Positions 24,640-33,265 of a DNA stretch of 64,000 bases are shown here, one piece after another. The stretch lies in the NCBI GenBank assembly GCA_014801865.1, contig JAAVDH010000044.1:1-64000 (forward strand), read 5' to 3'. Below the pieces are notes generated by a model. That model was given only the letters and a program-made list of their open reading frames with translations. It was not told where the DNA came from and ran no database searches. The first letter of the stretch is position 1, and each line of letters starts with the position of its first letter. The translations under genes and the position numbers were made by a program. This DNA is from Bacteroides sp. (GTDB lineage: Bacteria > Bacteroidota > Bacteroidia > Bacteroidales > Muribaculaceae).

Positions 24640-26844
24640 TTACTTAAGATTCTTATTGAAATAGTCGATCAAGCGTCCGTACACCACGGAACGTGAGTTA
24701 CAGCCGTTGATCGAATGATTCATGTTGGGGAAAGCCATCATGTCACACCACTTGCCCACGCCCTGAAGCGCACCGACAAACTCGATGGTATTGGCGGGAT
24801 GCACATTGTCATCAAGGGTGCCATACATAATCAGTGTAGGACATGCCAGTGAGCTGACTCTATTCATAGGCGCTGATTCACGATAGCCCTGCTCATTTTC
24901 CTGAGGGGTGAGCATGTAGCGCTCGGCATAGACAGTATCATAGAGGCGCCAGTCAGTAACGGGAGCCACGGCCACGGCCGCAGCAAACGGCGTATTGGGA
25001 GCAGTAGCGAGCATCAGAGTCTCATAACCACCATAGCTCCATCCATGGATACCTATGCGCGAAGCGTCAACAAACGGCAGTGAGCCTATGTAACGAGCGG
25101 CATTAATCTGGTCAATGGTCTCATAGTAGCCCAAACGGCGGTATACCACATCCATGAAAGCGCGTCCACGTCCTCCTGTGCCACGTCCGTCAACACAAAC
25201 CACTACATAACCCTGAGTGGCTGCATAGTCGGTCCAGTCAACTTTCCATCTATTGAGCACCTCCTGAGAGCCTGGGCCACTATACTGATACATAATCACC
25301 GGACAGCGACGCCCATCGGCATCAGCCGGACGAATCATGTAGCCATTAAGTTCCACGTCATCACTGCGGAAGGTAAAGAACTCACGTTTGGTAAGCGAGG
25401 CATAGCGGCGCGCATAGTCGGCATTATCAGATATTACACGCACAGACTTGCCTGTGGGTGCGGCACACATAGTATAGACGGGCACCTTCTCAGCCGTAGA
25501 GTAATTGAGAGCGAAGTAGTTCATCGCCGGGCTGAAATGAGCTACAGCGTAACCCTTAGCGGGTGACAACGCAGTCACCACACCCTTGCGATCCACGGCA
25601 CTTACCGTGCGGTCAAGCGGGCTTGACGAAGCCGCCTGATAATAGTGAAGTCCCTTGGCAGCATCATAGCCGTAGTATGCGGTCACGTCATAGTCGCCCG
25701 TAGTGATACGTCGCTGCAAAGCTCCGGAATAGGAATAGCGGTACAGCTGGTCATAGCCGGTGCGCGACGAGAACATGACGAATCCGTCACTCTCCAGCGT
25801 GAGGTCCTCATACACATTGGTGCTGAGCCAGCACTTACTCTCTTCGGTAAGTATGGACTTTGCCACAGCCGAACGGGGATTAGCCATATACAGCTCCATA
25901 CGAGTCTGCGCACGGTTGAGCGTAGTAATCATAACGTCATTTCCGCCCGGTGCAAACGCTATGCGCGGTATATACTCAATGCGCGGGTCAGTAAGTGCAA
26001 TATCCTTGTTCTTGCGGGTCTCCACGTCGTAGGAGTGTACCGATGCCTTTGCATTGACCTGTCCGGCCACGGGGTATTTATATACAAACTGTCCGGGATA
26101 GAGCGAATATTGGCTCAGAGGGTCACAACTGCCCTCAAACAGCTGTAGAGTATAGCTCGGCACAGCAGCTTCATTATATTTGATGTAGCACAGCGACAGA
26201 TTGTCGGCTGACCAGGCCATAGACGATGTAGTGGCAAACTCCTCCTGATATGTCCAATCGGGCACACCGTTGATAACCTCATTGACCACACCATCGGTAG
26301 TTACAGGTACCTCAGTGAGATAATCGAGTTTCTTGATGAAGATATTATTATCGGCCATAAAGGCTATCATACGTCCGTTGGGCGAGAATACCGGAGCCTG
26401 CTGACGCTTATGCTCCGTCGAGAGAGGCCGCAGCAGACGACTACGAATCTCGTAGAAATAATACTCGGCATCAAACGAATGGCGGTATATGGGACGTGAA
26501 TTGGTCCACACCATCACTTTGGTTCCATCGGGACTTAATTCAAAGCCATCGAAAGAGTCAATCGTATTTTCACGTGTATGGGTAGCGTCGACCACCACCT
26601 CAATAACCTTTCCGGTCTTGGTATCAAATCGCTCAATCTTGCGATTGTCGTCCGAGAGCTGAAGATAACTCAATCCGTCGGGCATGAAACAATAGGCGGG
26701 CATTCCGGGCACTCTTGCCTGACGCTCGACATAATTCTCAATACCTCTGAAGTCAGTAAGGCCTGCCGCCTCTGCGGGGGCAAAGGCCATCATACCTGTT
26801 GCGACAGCGGCTATAAGATTCAGTTTTACTCTATAATGTTTCAT
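24640..26844 (-). CDS. S9 family peptidase, dipeptidyl peptidase IV-like
   Basis: This 734-aa protein has a signal peptide (residues ~1-26), an N-terminal DPP-IV beta-propeller (~50-480; FELSPDGTKVMVWTN, GVPDWTYQEEFATTSSMAWS with the family Glu pair) and a C-terminal alpha/beta hydrolase domain. The catalytic triad is visible: Ser in GWSYGG (~603), Asp in GTLDDNVH (~678/679) and His in NMNHSING (~710). The family removes X-Pro or X-Ala dipeptides from peptides in the periplasm or at the surface. It is the fifth gene of the minus-strand run. Which dipeptides it prefers cannot be read from sequence. Confidence 0.93.
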   Translation of the reverse strand: MKHYRVKLNLIAAVATGMMAFAPAEAAGLTDFRGIENYVERQARVPGMPAYCFMPDGLSYLQLSDDNRKIERFDTKTGKVIEVVVDATHTRENTIDSFDGFELSPDGTKVMVWTNSRPIYRHSFDAEYYFYEIRSRLLRPLSTEHKRQQAPVFSPNGRMIAFMADNNIFIKKLDYLTEVPVTTDGVVNEVINGVPDWTYQEEFATTSSMAWSADNLSLCYIKYNEAAVPSYTLQLFEGSCDPLSQYSLYPGQFVYKYPVAGQVNAKASVHSYDVETRKNKDIALTDPRIEYIPRIAFAPGGNDVMITTLNRAQTRMELYMANPRSAVAKSILTEESKCWLSTNVYEDLTLESDGFVMFSSRTGYDQLYRYSYSGALQRRITTGDYDVTAYYGYDAAKGLHYYQAASSSPLDRTVSAVDRKGVVTALSPAKGYAVAHFSPAMNYFALNYSTAEKVPVYTMCAAPTGKSVRVISDNADYARRYASLTKREFFTFRSDDVELNGYMIRPADADGRRCPVIMYQYSGPGSQEVLNRWKVDWTDYAATQGYVVVCVDGRGTGGRGRAFMDVVYRRLGYYETIDQINAARYIGSLPFVDASRIGIHGWSYGGYETLMLATAPNTPFAAAVAVAPVTDWRLYDTVYAERYMLTPQENEQGYRESAPMNRVSSLACPTLIMYGTLDDNVHPANTIEFVGALQGVGKWCDMMAFPNMNHSINGCNSRSVVYGRLIDYFNKNLK

Positions 26845-26900
26845 TTTTACGACTTACTTAACAGTGTGAATAATGAATGGGTTCATTTTAGGGGTATAGG

Positions 26901-28547
26901 TTACCAGAGGGACATCTGCGCATCGTTGTCAATATGCTGACGGCGTGGGGGTGCCTTATATCCGAAATCATCCTCGGCCTGCGGTTCCTTAGGCTGTCGC
27001 GGGGCGGGTGGTGGCGGAGGAGGGGTAGATACCATCCAGTCAGATCCATCGAGCAGTTCGTCTATGGCAGATATCGCCGGCTTCACTTTGCGCTTTGACT
27101 TTACGGAAGCTTCGGGAGCGGGTGGTACAGTAGCTGCAGTATTCATCAGTTCCGGAGCTGCGCTATAATCGGGCAGAATGGAGGAGGAAGTATCGGGGGT
27201 TTTGGAACAATCGGAATAATTGGAGCCATCGGATCTTTCAGAGGGAGAGACTGATGCGGCAGAGGGGATGGAGGAGGGGCCGGGGTTAGAGGTGGGTGCA
27301 GAGGTAGGTGTCGAGGTGGAGGGTTGGGATGTGGATTTAGAGGAGGATTTTGCAGGGCGACCTCTGCGACGGCGGGGGGCGGTAGCTTCCTTGATACGTT
27401 CTTCGGCTTCCACTACCGTGGTACGTGCGGCCTTGAAGCGCTCTTCCGATTCATTAAGACGAGTCTCTGTATCCCGGAGACGAAGCTCAGTATCATTAAG
27501 GCGGGATTCGGTATCATGGAGGCGTGTCTCTGACTCGCGGAGCTTGGCCTTTAGGTCAGTGATATCATTTCTCAGACTTTCGCACTCGCTTGTAAGGCGG
27601 TGTGCCGAAGCATTTGCCTGAGCTACCATCACGTCGCGGCGCTTACGTATGTCATCCAACTCCGTGGCGCGGGCTTTCGCTTCCTCTGCGGTTTTCGTGA
27701 GTGATACGTTTTCTTCGGTAAGACGGGTGTTATCGTCAGTGAGGCGAGTGATTTCAGCTTTCAGTCGGTCAAGTTCTTCACTGAGTCGACTTAATTCAGC
27801 TTCATGGTCACTGCGGCTCACCATATCCTCGGCAGGTAGCGGTGGAGCAGGTACTTCGGCTGAATCCGTTGTGGCGACAGCAGTGGTGTCGGTCACGGTA
27901 TCACAGCTATCGGCGGAGTGTACGGTATGGTCCAACGAAGCCACACGGAGCTTATTGAGCATACTTCGGTTTTCGAGCTGATACTGCTCCTTTTCGGCCT
28001 CGAGCTGAGCGACCTGTCCCTCCAGGTCATGCACTCTATCGGAGAGAGCACGCTTCTGGCGGTCTGCACTAAGCTGGGCTGTCTTCATTACCTTGCGCTT
28101 CTCTTCAAGCTGGTCATTGCGCTTCTTCAGTTCAGTAACTTCCTCGGAGGCGCGTCGGCGATCAACTTCTACCATGGCAAGTGCATGAGCTTTAGCTGCA
28201 TCCACAGCCTCGTGCAGCGACTGGCGCAACTTTTCGTCAATGGCATTGAGCAGATATGCACGCTGCGCCTCAGTGTTGAGACAGCTGCTTACAAACTCAG
28301 GCTGCCACTCGTTGAACAGACGTATGGTCTCATCAAAGATTTTACCGGTCAGAGCCTCATCAGGTTCGGGCATCGGGCCACAGTCGGCCACCTCTGCATG
28401 TGAATCACCCGCACTCACGCCGACTGTTGACGAAGCATCCTCGGCAACAGTCTCTTCTCCGGAAGAGAGAAGGTTGTCATATTCCTCATCTTCATCCTCA
28501 GAGGGGGAAAATCCCAGGGCACACTTAATTTTGCTAAATACTGACAT
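26901..28547 (-). CDS. Coiled-coil protein with basic AT-hook-like patch, function unknown
   Basis: This 548-aa cytosolic protein has no signal peptide. An acidic N-terminus precedes a short conserved-looking domain (~70-115, FDETIRLFNEWQPEFVSSC). Long coiled coils follow: ~125-205, and ~245-390 with near-perfect heptads SETRLHDTESRLNDTELRLRD. Next come the basic stretch PRRRRGRPAKSSSKS (AT-hook-like GRP core), a Ser/Pro/Thr-rich linker, a VKSKRKVKPAISAIDELLDGSDWM segment, a polyproline run and a short C-terminal tail. It lies 40 bp downstream of the dual-receiver PPDK-N gene and is probably cotranscribed. DNA binding or a cytoskeletal/scaffold role are both possible; neither is shown. Confidence 0.7.
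   Translation of the reverse strand: MSVFSKIKCALGFSPSEDEDEEYDNLLSSGEETVAEDASSTVGVSAGDSHAEVADCGPMPEPDEALTGKIFDETIRLFNEWQPEFVSSCLNTEAQRAYLLNAIDEKLRQSLHEAVDAAKAHALAMVEVDRRRASEEVTELKKRNDQLEEKRKVMKTAQLSADRQKRALSDRVHDLEGQVAQLEAEKEQYQLENRSMLNKLRVASLDHTVHSADSCDTVTDTTAVATTDSAEVPAPPLPAEDMVSRSDHEAELSRLSEELDRLKAEITRLTDDNTRLTEENVSLTKTAEEAKARATELDDIRKRRDVMVAQANASAHRLTSECESLRNDITDLKAKLRESETRLHDTESRLNDTELRLRDTETRLNESEERFKAARTTVVEAEERIKEATAPRRRRGRPAKSSSKSTSQPSTSTPTSAPTSNPGPSSIPSAASVSPSERSDGSNYSDCSKTPDTSSSILPDYSAAPELMNTAATVPPAPEASVKSKRKVKPAISAIDELLDGSDWMVSTPPPPPPAPRQPKEPQAEDDFGYKAPPRRQHIDNDAQMSLW
27202..27237. repeat. 9-nt-period degenerate repeat inside the coiled-coil gene
   Basis: Four consecutive units, TTGGAACAA, TCGGAATAA, TTGGAGCCA and TCGGATCTT, follow a strict 9-nt period. 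On the minus strand they encode part of the Ser/Asn/Asp/Cys-rich linker (DGSNYSDCSK). The same ATTGGAnnn-type unit recurs between genes at 31621-31656 and 43505-43540. Confidence 0.7.
27441..27543. repeat. 21-nt (heptad) tandem repeat in the coiled-coil gene
   Basis: The minus strand encodes successive seven-residue units (RESETRL, HDTESRL, NDTELRL, RDTETRL, NESEERF). The DNA is visibly repetitive at 21 nt, so the coiled coil seems to have grown by tandem duplication and could vary in length between strains. Confidence 0.75.
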
Positions 28548-28587
28548 CGGCTCAGCTTACTTATGACATGTATCTTATGATTGGTTT

Positions 28588-31500
28588 TTACATCGCGGGA
28601 GAGGATTGTGACCCGGAATCTGAGCGGAAATCAGGTTTGGCCACAACGCCGGTGCGTGTGCGGCCATTGATACCGATAGGCAGAGCGCGCTCAAACCGCA
28701 CCACTCTTACCCGCTCGGACTCATACTCAGCCGGGAGACGGTCAAGATACTCATAGTCAAAGAGTCCACCACCCTCAGCATAGGGATCGACAGTAAAGTA
28801 GCCCACACCGAAGGAAGTAAGATTCTGGAAGAAGTGAGTGCCCTGACTCGGCTCAATACGATATCCTTTAAGAGCGCACTCCACGATGAGTCTCGCCGAT
28901 GAAATCTGAGGCCACCGCACGGGAATACCCAGTGCCGTGTCGCTTGATCCCCAGCGTCCGGGGCCTATAAGAATATAGCCCTCCCCGTTGGCTGTAAAGT
29001 TACGATTTATTTTCTCAATTTCCTGAGCGAGAGCCGAATTATTTGTAGAATCGAAAGTTTCGGGACGTACATATACCACACACTTCACATTCTCGGGCAT
29101 ACCATTGCCCAACGCGGCATTGCTGCGGAGTATCAAGTCGCTGTCAGGCAGCCCGAGCAGAGTGCTATCCACGGTCTCCTTCCTGTCGACGATAGGACGT
29201 ATCTGGAGCCAGTACATCTTGCCCGGATGAGTGCGGTCGGCATCAATAACTCCGGCGAACTCCACTTCTACAGGTCGCGCCATTTCATGCTGTCCGGTGG
29301 TGAGCATGAAGTCAACGGCCTTAGCCAGAGGGAATGCGTCATGACGCAGGATATTATTGAACGTCACCACCCGACGGCCGTCGCCCATGTCATTGTCGGT
29401 CAGGATACCATTGCGGAAGTCAAAGGTAGACACCATATAGCGCAACGCACCGGTGCCCGCCATATCCTGTATGAGCGGCTTCTTGAGGTTGAAACTATCA
29501 TCAACCTGAAACGGGGGCAGTTCTTCGTAACGCCCGGAGGTCTCCTTACCTACACCAAGGGCATAGAAGCGCGTCTGGGTGTCGCGCAGAGCGAGTTTAA
29601 GCTCAGAGGTCTGGAGCACATTGGCCGGATGACGCGGCGAGAAACGCAGCGCCAGGCCACCATCAACAATATATTTACCCAGTCCTACGGCCACTTCCGC
29701 AACACCTTCTTCGGGCCTTTCGCGCCCTACGGGATAGTAATTGAGCGAGCGACCCACACCGGAGAATGAGGGGAAATACAGGTCATTGACCTCACGGCCA
29801 ACTACCTCCTGAATTATCACGGCCATCTTCTCCTGGTCGATAACATTGCTCGTAGCGGTCATGTAAGCCTTGGAATCGCGATAGAATACCGAGGCATACA
29901 CCCCCTTGATGGCATCAGTAAGGCGGTGTAACATCACTTCTCGGTCATCAAGGCGAGGTATCATATAGGTAGAATATATACCTGCAAACGGCTGATAGTG
30001 GGAGTCTTCGAGCAGGCTGGAGCTACGGATAGCCAACGGACAGTCCACGACCTCGAATAGCGCCATGAAGTCCTCCTTGACGCGGGTGGGGAGCTTAGCC
30101 TTAAGGAAACCTTCGAGAATAATAGAGTCGGGAGCATCGCTCAGGGCCAAGGGGTAGAGCCCGTTGGTGCGCATAAATTCGTCGAAGATATCGGTGCAGA
30201 GCACCACTGTACGGGGTATGGAAATGGATATACCCTCGAAATTGTCGCACTCGGGATGGTTCTTGATGATATGGTCAATGAAGGCAAGGCCGCGTCCCTT
30301 ACCGCCCATAGAGCCCTCGCCTATACGGGCAAAGTTGGAGTAATGGTCGAAACGGTCCTTGCGGAACACGGCCACCACTCCCCTATTTTTCATTCTGCGG
30401 TACTTGACTATCAGGTCAAAGAACAAGCGGCGCACTTCAGGAGCCTTACGTATATCCCTGAAGCGATGTTGCCTGATGGCATTGGCCAGCGGGAAGAGCT
30501 GACGGGAGTAGAGCCAACGTGAGATATCGTTGTTGCGCGCATAATGCAGCAACGCCTCCGACGGTATGTCAAACATGCGATACTGCATGTCCTTAAGGTC
30601 ATGGAGCCTCATTATCTCCTGGCCTGTAGAGGGGTCGCGGAGCACGAAGTCGCCGAAACGAAACTGATTGCATATTGCATCGGCCAAGTCGACGGGCAAC
30701 TTCTTGGAATTCTTGTCAAGGAAGACACATCCGAGTTCGCCTACCGGTCCGGCATTCTCCACGTCGGACGACTCAATGATGATGGGTAGCGTGGGGTCCT
30801 TATGACGCAGATACTCGGCGAGGCGCAGTCCGGCCTTGGAGTCCTTGACTCCTCCGCGATGGAAGGAGACATCGCTGATGACACCCAGCATATTGTGGCC
30901 ATAACGCTCATAGAGCTGCATGGCTTCTTCGTAGTCGCGGGCAAGCATCACCTTGGGGCGTCCGCGCATGCGCAGCATCTGTTCATGCTCGTTGAGGGCT
31001 TCGGTGGCCGACTCCATCGACTGCCTGAGCAGTGTGCGGTAGATATGTGGGAGAACTGAGGAATAGAATCTCACGGAGTCTTCCACTACCATTATCATCT
31101 GTACCCCCACGGTGTTGATATCATTTTCGGCATTGAGCTTGTCTTCAAGCAACTTGATGATACCGAGCATCAGATCCATATTGCCCAGCCAGGAGAATAC
31201 GTAGTCGATACCGGTGAGGTCGGCGCTGGCCAATCTTCGCGACACTTCCTTGGAGAAGGGGGTGAGCACCACTATGGGTAAGCGGGGACGGATGGCCTTG
31301 ATACGGCGTGCTCCCGAGAATGTCTCACCGAGATCTACACCGGGCATCATCACCACCAGGTTGAAGTCTTTCTGCTTTATGGCTTCGATAGCCTCGTCGG
31401 GGGATGTCACCTTGGTCACGCGGGGAGGCGAACTTAGGTTGAGGGCCACGTACTCGAAGTATAATTGCTCCTCAATACGTCCGTCCTCCTCGAGCATGAA

Positions 31501-31608
31501 GGCATCGTAGGGTGAGGCCACAAGCAACACATTGAATATACGCTGCTGCATGAGATTCTGAAAGGCAGTGTCCTTAAGGTACATCTGGCTCAGTGCTTCT
31601 TCATTCAT
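28588..31608 (-). CDS. Dual-receiver, PEP/pyruvate-binding (PPDK N-terminal) domain protein
   Basis: This 1006-aa cytosolic protein begins with two receiver-like domains. The first (~22-150) lacks the phosphoacceptor (VVMMPG where D is expected). The second (~170-320) looks intact, with E176/D177, phosphoacceptor Asp246 in VISDVSF, Ser280/281 and Lys299, but has a long helical insertion. The PPDK_N ATP-grasp domain runs from ~425 to ~800 (EGSMGGKGRG, LAIRSSSLLEDS and the C-terminal YWLQIRPIV). A unique ~200-residue C-terminal part contains EGYILIGPGRWGSSD. The phosphohistidine domain (GG.TSHAA) and the PEP-binding TIM barrel of PEP synthase/PPDK are absent. It may be a phosphorylation-controlled phosphotransferase or nucleotide sensor. 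Confidence 0.82.
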   Translation of the reverse strand: MNEEALSQMYLKDTAFQNLMQQRIFNVLLVASPYDAFMLEEDGRIEEQLYFEYVALNLSSPPRVTKVTSPDEAIEAIKQKDFNLVVMMPGVDLGETFSGARRIKAIRPRLPIVVLTPFSKEVSRRLASADLTGIDYVFSWLGNMDLMLGIIKLLEDKLNAENDINTVGVQMIMVVEDSVRFYSSVLPHIYRTLLRQSMESATEALNEHEQMLRMRGRPKVMLARDYEEAMQLYERYGHNMLGVISDVSFHRGGVKDSKAGLRLAEYLRHKDPTLPIIIESSDVENAGPVGELGCVFLDKNSKKLPVDLADAICNQFRFGDFVLRDPSTGQEIMRLHDLKDMQYRMFDIPSEALLHYARNNDISRWLYSRQLFPLANAIRQHRFRDIRKAPEVRRLFFDLIVKYRRMKNRGVVAVFRKDRFDHYSNFARIGEGSMGGKGRGLAFIDHIIKNHPECDNFEGISISIPRTVVLCTDIFDEFMRTNGLYPLALSDAPDSIILEGFLKAKLPTRVKEDFMALFEVVDCPLAIRSSSLLEDSHYQPFAGIYSTYMIPRLDDREVMLHRLTDAIKGVYASVFYRDSKAYMTATSNVIDQEKMAVIIQEVVGREVNDLYFPSFSGVGRSLNYYPVGRERPEEGVAEVAVGLGKYIVDGGLALRFSPRHPANVLQTSELKLALRDTQTRFYALGVGKETSGRYEELPPFQVDDSFNLKKPLIQDMAGTGALRYMVSTFDFRNGILTDNDMGDGRRVVTFNNILRHDAFPLAKAVDFMLTTGQHEMARPVEVEFAGVIDADRTHPGKMYWLQIRPIVDRKETVDSTLLGLPDSDLILRSNAALGNGMPENVKCVVYVRPETFDSTNNSALAQEIEKINRNFTANGEGYILIGPGRWGSSDTALGIPVRWPQISSARLIVECALKGYRIEPSQGTHFFQNLTSFGVGYFTVDPYAEGGGLFDYEYLDRLPAEYESERVRVVRFERALPIGINGRTRTGVVAKPDFRSDSGSQSSPAM

Positions 31609-31620
31609 AGGAACGGGACA

Positions 31621-31656
31621 ATTGGAACGATTGGAGCAATTGGAGTAACCGGAGAG
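31621..31656. repeat. 9-nt-period repeat array between bioD and the PPDK-N gene
   Basis: ATTGGAACG, ATTGGAGCA, ATTGGAGTA and ACCGGAGAG follow one another without gaps in the leader of the 1006-aa gene, just upstream of its ATG at 31608. It is the clearest of the three ATTGGAnnn arrays in the window. Confidence 0.75.
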
Positions 31657-31680
31657 GTGGGGAGTAAAGCGATGAGGGGG

Positions 31681-32319
31681 TCAGAGGACAGGGACGAGGA
31701 GGAATTCAGCCTCGGGGAAGTGGCGGCGTACGTAGCGCTCTACGAATCCGCGTGTATCAGCATCAATCAGGGCGTCGGTGCCGTCATAGAAGGTATTGTA
31801 CATCACGCTGTGAAGCCGGAGGCCATGGCGCTTCACGGCTTCGAAGGTGAGGAGGGTGTGATTAATGGATCCGAGGCGGCTGTTGGTGACTACCGCTACA
31901 GGTAAATCGCGCGAGGCTATGTAGTCGATGGTAAGGAAATCGTCGGTAACGGGGGCCATGATACCTCCGGCACCTTCGATGAGCACTACATCAAATTCTG
32001 CGGCAAGGCGCTCCGTAGCCTCGTCAATGAGGCGAAGATCTATGTCGCGGCCATCAAGGCGGGCGGCCAACTGGGCGGAGGCGGGATGGGTGAAGATTAT
32101 AGGGGCGGTAACATGGGCTTTGTCAACTTCCATGAGGGGTATGCCCATAAGGCGACGGTGCGCTTCGATGTCTTCTGACATGTCGATGTTGCCGGTCTGA
32201 ATGAACTTCTGTGTAGCTACACTAAGGCCACGGTCCATGAGGATACGGGCATACCATCCGGCGGCATACGTCTTTCCGGCATCGGTATCGATGCCTGTGA
32301 TAAATATTTTTTGTGACAC
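31681..32319 (-). CDS. bioD: ATP-dependent dethiobiotin synthetase
   Basis: This 212-aa enzyme closes the ureido ring of dethiobiotin from 7,8-diaminopelargonate, CO2 and ATP in biotin synthesis. The P-loop reads GIDTDAGKTY near the N-terminus, followed by KFIQTG (substrate-binding Lys), VLIEGAGGIMAPV (family signature) and VVTNSRLGSINHTLLT. Length is normal. It starts with GTG at 32319. It is an isolated bio gene here: lgt lies 43 bp upstream and the PPDK-N gene 72 bp downstream, so the rest of the pathway must be elsewhere. Confidence 0.93.
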   Translation of the reverse strand: MSQKIFITGIDTDAGKTYAAGWYARILMDRGLSVATQKFIQTGNIDMSEDIEAHRRLMGIPLMEVDKAHVTAPIIFTHPASAQLAARLDGRDIDLRLIDEATERLAAEFDVVLIEGAGGIMAPVTDDFLTIDYIASRDLPVAVVTNSRLGSINHTLLTFEAVKRHGLRLHSVMYNTFYDGTDALIDADTRGFVERYVRRHFPEAEFLLVPVL

Positions 32320-32320
32320 G

Positions 32321-32376
32321 ATTTATCGGGAATAATCGAGATTTATCAAGAATTAACGGGATTTAGCGGGAATGGG
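32321..32376. repeat. 10-nt-period degenerate repeat array between lgt and bioD
   Basis: ATTTATCGGG, AATAATCGAG, ATTTATCAAG, AATTAACGGG, ATTTAGCGGG and AATGGG follow in an exact 10-nt register. The array fills the whole 43-bp gap and runs over the lgt stop codon (TTA at 32363-32365 on the plus strand). Confidence 0.7.
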
Positions 32377-33229
32377 GGGTGCGCGATTGGAGTTCTTCAG
32401 CGAACTTACCGGGATAGTCTATGTGGACTTTAGGTCGGGTCATGGCGTAGAGCACAAAGAAGATGCCAATAGCTATGAAGGGGAGGCTCAGCTGTTGCCC
32501 GATGTTGATAGACATGGTGGCTTCGCGGGCTACCTGGTCGTTCTTGATAAACTCAATGAGGAATCGCGAGCCGAAGAGCCATATCAGGAATACTCCGAAT
32601 ATGAGGCCGGGGCGTTCTCCGGCATTTTTCTTCCAGTACATCCACATAAGGAGAGCGAATAGTGCGAAGTAGCAGAGCGCTTCGTATATCTGGGTGGGGT
32701 GGCAGGCCTGGCCTTCGTAGAGCATGTGCCACTCGCGGGAACGCACGAACATGAATCCCCAGGGGAGATCGGTAGCGTGGCCGAATATCTCGGAGTTCAT
32801 CAGATTGCCTATACGTATGAGGCCTCCGACAAGGGCTATGGGTATCACGAGGCGGTCAAATGTCCAGAGGGGATTGCGCCGTGTGGTGAATATGGAGTAG
32901 AGTATGACGGCGAGGATGATGGCTATGGTACCACCGTGGCTCGCAAGTCCTCCTTCCCAAATCTTCACGATGTCGAGGGGGTGCTGACTATAGTATTCCC
33001 ATTCGTAGAAAAAGACATGTCCGAGTCGGGCACCTATGATAGTGGCACAGGCTACCCAGATGAGCAGTATACCTACCCATCGTTCGGGTGCTCCTTCGCG
33101 CTTGTACATGCGGCTCAGTATTTCGTAGCCCACCATGAAACCTATGGCAAACATCAGGCCGTACCATCGTATATTTACCGGCCATGTCAAGAGGTCGGGA
33201 CTCACATTCCAAACTACGTAATTAAGCAT
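32363..33229 (-). CDS. lgt: Prolipoprotein diacylglyceryl transferase
   Basis: This 288-aa inner-membrane enzyme moves the diacylglyceryl group of phosphatidylglycerol to the lipobox cysteine of prolipoproteins, needed for the many lipoproteins of this genome. It has about seven membrane segments. Signatures seen are IRWYGLMFAIGF near the N-terminus, GGLASHGG in the loop and the Lgt motif GLIRIGNLMNSEIFG, followed by HPTQIYEAL and RFLIEFIKNDQ. It is the first gene of the eight-gene minus-strand run, with a promoter candidate 37 bases upstream. Confidence 0.95.
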   Translation of the reverse strand: MLNYVVWNVSPDLLTWPVNIRWYGLMFAIGFMVGYEILSRMYKREGAPERWVGILLIWVACATIIGARLGHVFFYEWEYYSQHPLDIVKIWEGGLASHGGTIAIILAVILYSIFTTRRNPLWTFDRLVIPIALVGGLIRIGNLMNSEIFGHATDLPWGFMFVRSREWHMLYEGQACHPTQIYEALCYFALFALLMWMYWKKNAGERPGLIFGVFLIWLFGSRFLIEFIKNDQVAREATMSINIGQQLSLPFIAIGIFFVLYAMTRPKVHIDYPGKFAEELQSRTPHSR

Positions 33230-33265
33230 AATCGTCGTGACTTTCTATTTACTTTTGTCAATCTA

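Noticed and set aside
28588-31608. Ordinary PEP synthase (ppsA) or PPDK
   Set aside because: Only the N-terminal ATP-grasp domain is present; the phosphohistidine and PEP-binding barrel domains are missing and two receiver domains are added.
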